Below the pieces are notes generated by a model that was not told where the DNA came from, did not search any database, and saw only the letters and a program-made list of their open reading frames with translations. The position numbers and the translations under genes were made by a program. A stretch of 14,467 nucleotides of DNA from Bacteroidota bacterium (GTDB taxonomy: Bacteria; Zhuqueibacterota; Zhuqueibacteria; Zhuqueibacterales; Geothermadaptataceae): positions 1-14,467 of the forward strand of contig DRLW01000320.1 of the NCBI GenBank assembly GCA_011375275.1. The letters run 5' to 3'. Position 1 is the first letter of the stretch, and the number at the start of each line of letters is the position of its first letter. Positions 13,133 to 14,467 of this stretch are shown one piece after another.

Positions 13133-14467
13133 ATGAAATCATTCTCCGAAGTCCTCGGGCCAATTTTGTACAATACCTTTCGCCCGCTGAAGAAGCTGCC
13201 GTTTACAGAAAAGATTCTGCGCAGCGGCTATTACGAGCTGATGGCCTTTTTGCGCTTTAGCGAGCATCGCTTGCGCAGCCTGGGCAAGAAGGATAATCTC
13301 GATTTTCGCGCATACAAACAGTCGCAGCAAGCATGGCCGGTGGCATTTGGTGGCGCACAGAATGCAGAAGAGTTGTGTGCGCTTTTCGACCGCCTTGGTG
13401 TACGCTATGTTCAGGGAGGGCATACGATTTACCTGCCGCCGCAGGAAAAACTTACAGCGGTTCTGGGTGATATGGTTACAGCGTTTCCGCCGGATTCCGG
13501 CTATAAAATCCTGAAAAATTTTGCTGCTCCTGATGAGGCGGTATATCTTTTTTCCGGCGTTACACGGGCACGCTCAGCTGAAAAAATGACCGGTCCTCTG
13601 TCCACCCAGGAGGCTGCAGCCAGTGCGCTCTACGCGCTTGGCATCGGTCCGAAACTGTACGGTCTCACCGAGCTGCAGAGCAAAGAGCAGAGCTATTCTT
13701 GTTTCGTTGTGCGGCATGTTGCCGGTGCTGTGCCCACCCTGGCGGAATATGACCGCTTCATGCGCATTCTCCAGCAGCACATAGAAAAAAAATACTTCAG
13801 TCTGACCAGCATCGCCGGGCTGAGGGACGAGGACTTTCTCGACAAGCCGGGCTGCAATGGCAATCTGATCCGCGATGCGAACAGCGATGAACTGTTGTAC
13901 GTCGATTTCCAGCAGTTCCTGCCAGAGACCAATCGCATCCTTGCGGATGTGGTGGAATCGGCGCGGCAGGATTTACACTTTGGCGATACTCACCTGCACC
14001 ACGGCAAGAAAAAGTCCCTGTATCAGGCCATACCCGGAGCAGGCCATACGGGTAAACGCGACACCAGCATGCGCTGGCCGACGATCCGTGAAATGCTCGC
14101 CGCTGCAGAGAGGCCGCTGCACGGGCGTGTGGTCCTGGATATCTGCTGCAACGCCGGACTGATGAGCGCCCTCGCCCTGAACGCCGGTGCCTCCTGGGTG
14201 CTGGGCTGGGACCTGCCCAAAGTCATCGTGCATTCCCGGCGTATTCTCGCCCTGCTGGGCGCCAATCGGACACAGCTCTTTCCGGCGCAACTGGGGCCGG
14301 AGTATGAGCTGAAGAAGGATATCCCGGCCTGGATCACTCCACACCTCGAAGGCGCTTTGGTCTTTTATCTCGCAGCCTGGCATCACGTTGGACTGATCCG
14401 CGATGCGAACAGCGATGAACTGTTGTACGTCGATTTCCAGCAGTTCCTGCCAGAGACCAATCGCATC
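13133..14467 (+). CDS. kinase-like/SAM-methyltransferase fusion protein, 3' end missing
   Basis: The open frame runs off the window after 445 codons. Residues about 90-265 resemble an APH/lipopolysaccharide-kinase fold: GIGPKLYGL after a helix with a conserved-type Glu, then DKPGCN with Asp237 and Asn242 spaced as in the catalytic loop, then YVDF with Asp258 in the metal-binding (DFG-like) place. From about 280 a second domain begins, with VVLDICCNAG (333-342) as SAM-binding motif I and WDLPKVIVHSRRILALLG as the next strand and helix. It sits in the polysaccharide locus 71 bases behind the flippase gene, so it may modify the glycan or its carrier. The kinase part lacks a clear HxD, so activity is uncertain. 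An in-frame ATG at 13088 is also possible. Codons 421-445 (14393-14467) exactly duplicate codons 245-269 and are probably not real. Function is inferred from domains only. Confidence 0.7.
   Translation, partial: MKSFSEVLGPILYNTFRPLKKLPFTEKILRSGYYELMAFLRFSEHRLRSLGKKDNLDFRAYKQSQQAWPVAFGGAQNAEELCALFDRLGVRYVQGGHTIYLPPQEKLTAVLGDMVTAFPPDSGYKILKNFAAPDEAVYLFSGVTRARSAEKMTGPLSTQEAAASALYALGIGPKLYGLTELQSKEQSYSCFVVRHVAGAVPTLAEYDRFMRILQQHIEKKYFSLTSIAGLRDEDFLDKPGCNGNLIRDANSDELLYVDFQQFLPETNRILADVVESARQDLHFGDTHLHHGKKKSLYQAIPGAGHTGKRDTSMRWPTIREMLAAAERPLHGRVVLDICCNAGLMSALALNAGASWVLGWDLPKVIVHSRRILALLGANRTQLFPAQLGPEYELKKDIPAWITPHLEGALVFYLAAWHHVGLIRDANSDELLYVDFQQFLPETNRI
13865..13939 (+). repeat. 75-bp exact direct repeat, first copy
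   Basis: This segment, coding for the catalytic-loop region of the kinase-like domain, recurs without a single difference at 14393-14467. The offset is 528 bases, a multiple of three. The flanking bases differ at once upstream (T13864 against A14392), and the second copy stops at the window end. Confidence 0.95.
14393..14467 (+). repeat. 75-bp exact direct repeat, second copy at the window end
   Basis: Exact copy of 13865-13939 reaching the last base. It interrupts the methyltransferase domain in frame, right after AAWHHVG, with residues that belong to the kinase-like domain. This is the pattern expected of a contig end that looped back in an assembly graph, or less likely of a true tandem duplication of 528 bp. 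Confidence 0.95.

Noticed and set aside
1..14467. CRISPR arrays, tRNA or rRNA genes
   Set aside because: No regularly spaced short repeats, cloverleaf-like segments or rRNA-like sequence was seen in the non-coding stretches.

Overview
This window looks like a chromosomal fragment from an uncultured bacterium of the Fibrobacterota-Chlorobiota-Bacteroidota (FCB) neighbourhood, of the KSB1, Calditrichota or Ignavibacteria kind. The main evidence is the secreted amylase at 652-2994, which ends in a FlgD-like/type IX-type C-terminal domain with the signature NYPNPFNPET. Such domains are abundant in those lineages. This placement is an inference from protein style; no rRNA or other phylogenetic marker is present.

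Left part (1-5843): a 250-bp intergenic repeat (copy A, 57-306), then a secreted GH13 alpha-amylase. Convergent to it is a SurA-like lipoprotein gene on the minus strand (3158-4123), and a dense hairpin region separates the two. Next come a GNAT acetyltransferase (4467-4976) and a seven-helix hemolysin III/TrhA-type membrane protein (5118-5792) with a good terminator behind it. These look like unrelated housekeeping or accessory genes.

Right part (about 5982-14467): a second, inverted copy of the repeat (copy B, 5982-6206), then a strong sigma70-like promoter (6261-6289), then six genes all on the plus strand. These encode dTDP-glucose 4,6-dehydratase, a UDP-HexNAc 6-dehydrogenase of WbpA type, a Wza-like SLBB export protein, a Wzz-like chain-length regulator, a Wzx-like flippase, and a kinase-like/methyltransferase fusion cut by the window end. 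Together they form the start of a surface-polysaccharide (capsule, exopolysaccharide or O-antigen) locus: two sugar-nucleotide enzymes, then flipping, length control and outer-membrane export. Glycosyltransferases and a polymerase are not in this window and presumably lie downstream.

Most notable: (1) the inverted pair of MITE-like repeats with terminal inverted repeats and internal REP-like hairpins, one copy next to the polysaccharide promoter; (2) the kinase-like plus methyltransferase protein, reminiscent in function (not in domain order) of the O-antigen chain terminator WbdD; (3) a predicted three-way-junction RNA structure just upstream of the export gene; (4) a PPC-like beta-sandwich inserted in the amylase barrel; (5) an exact 75-bp in-frame repeat at the very end of the window, most likely an assembly artefact that makes the last 25 codons untrustworthy.
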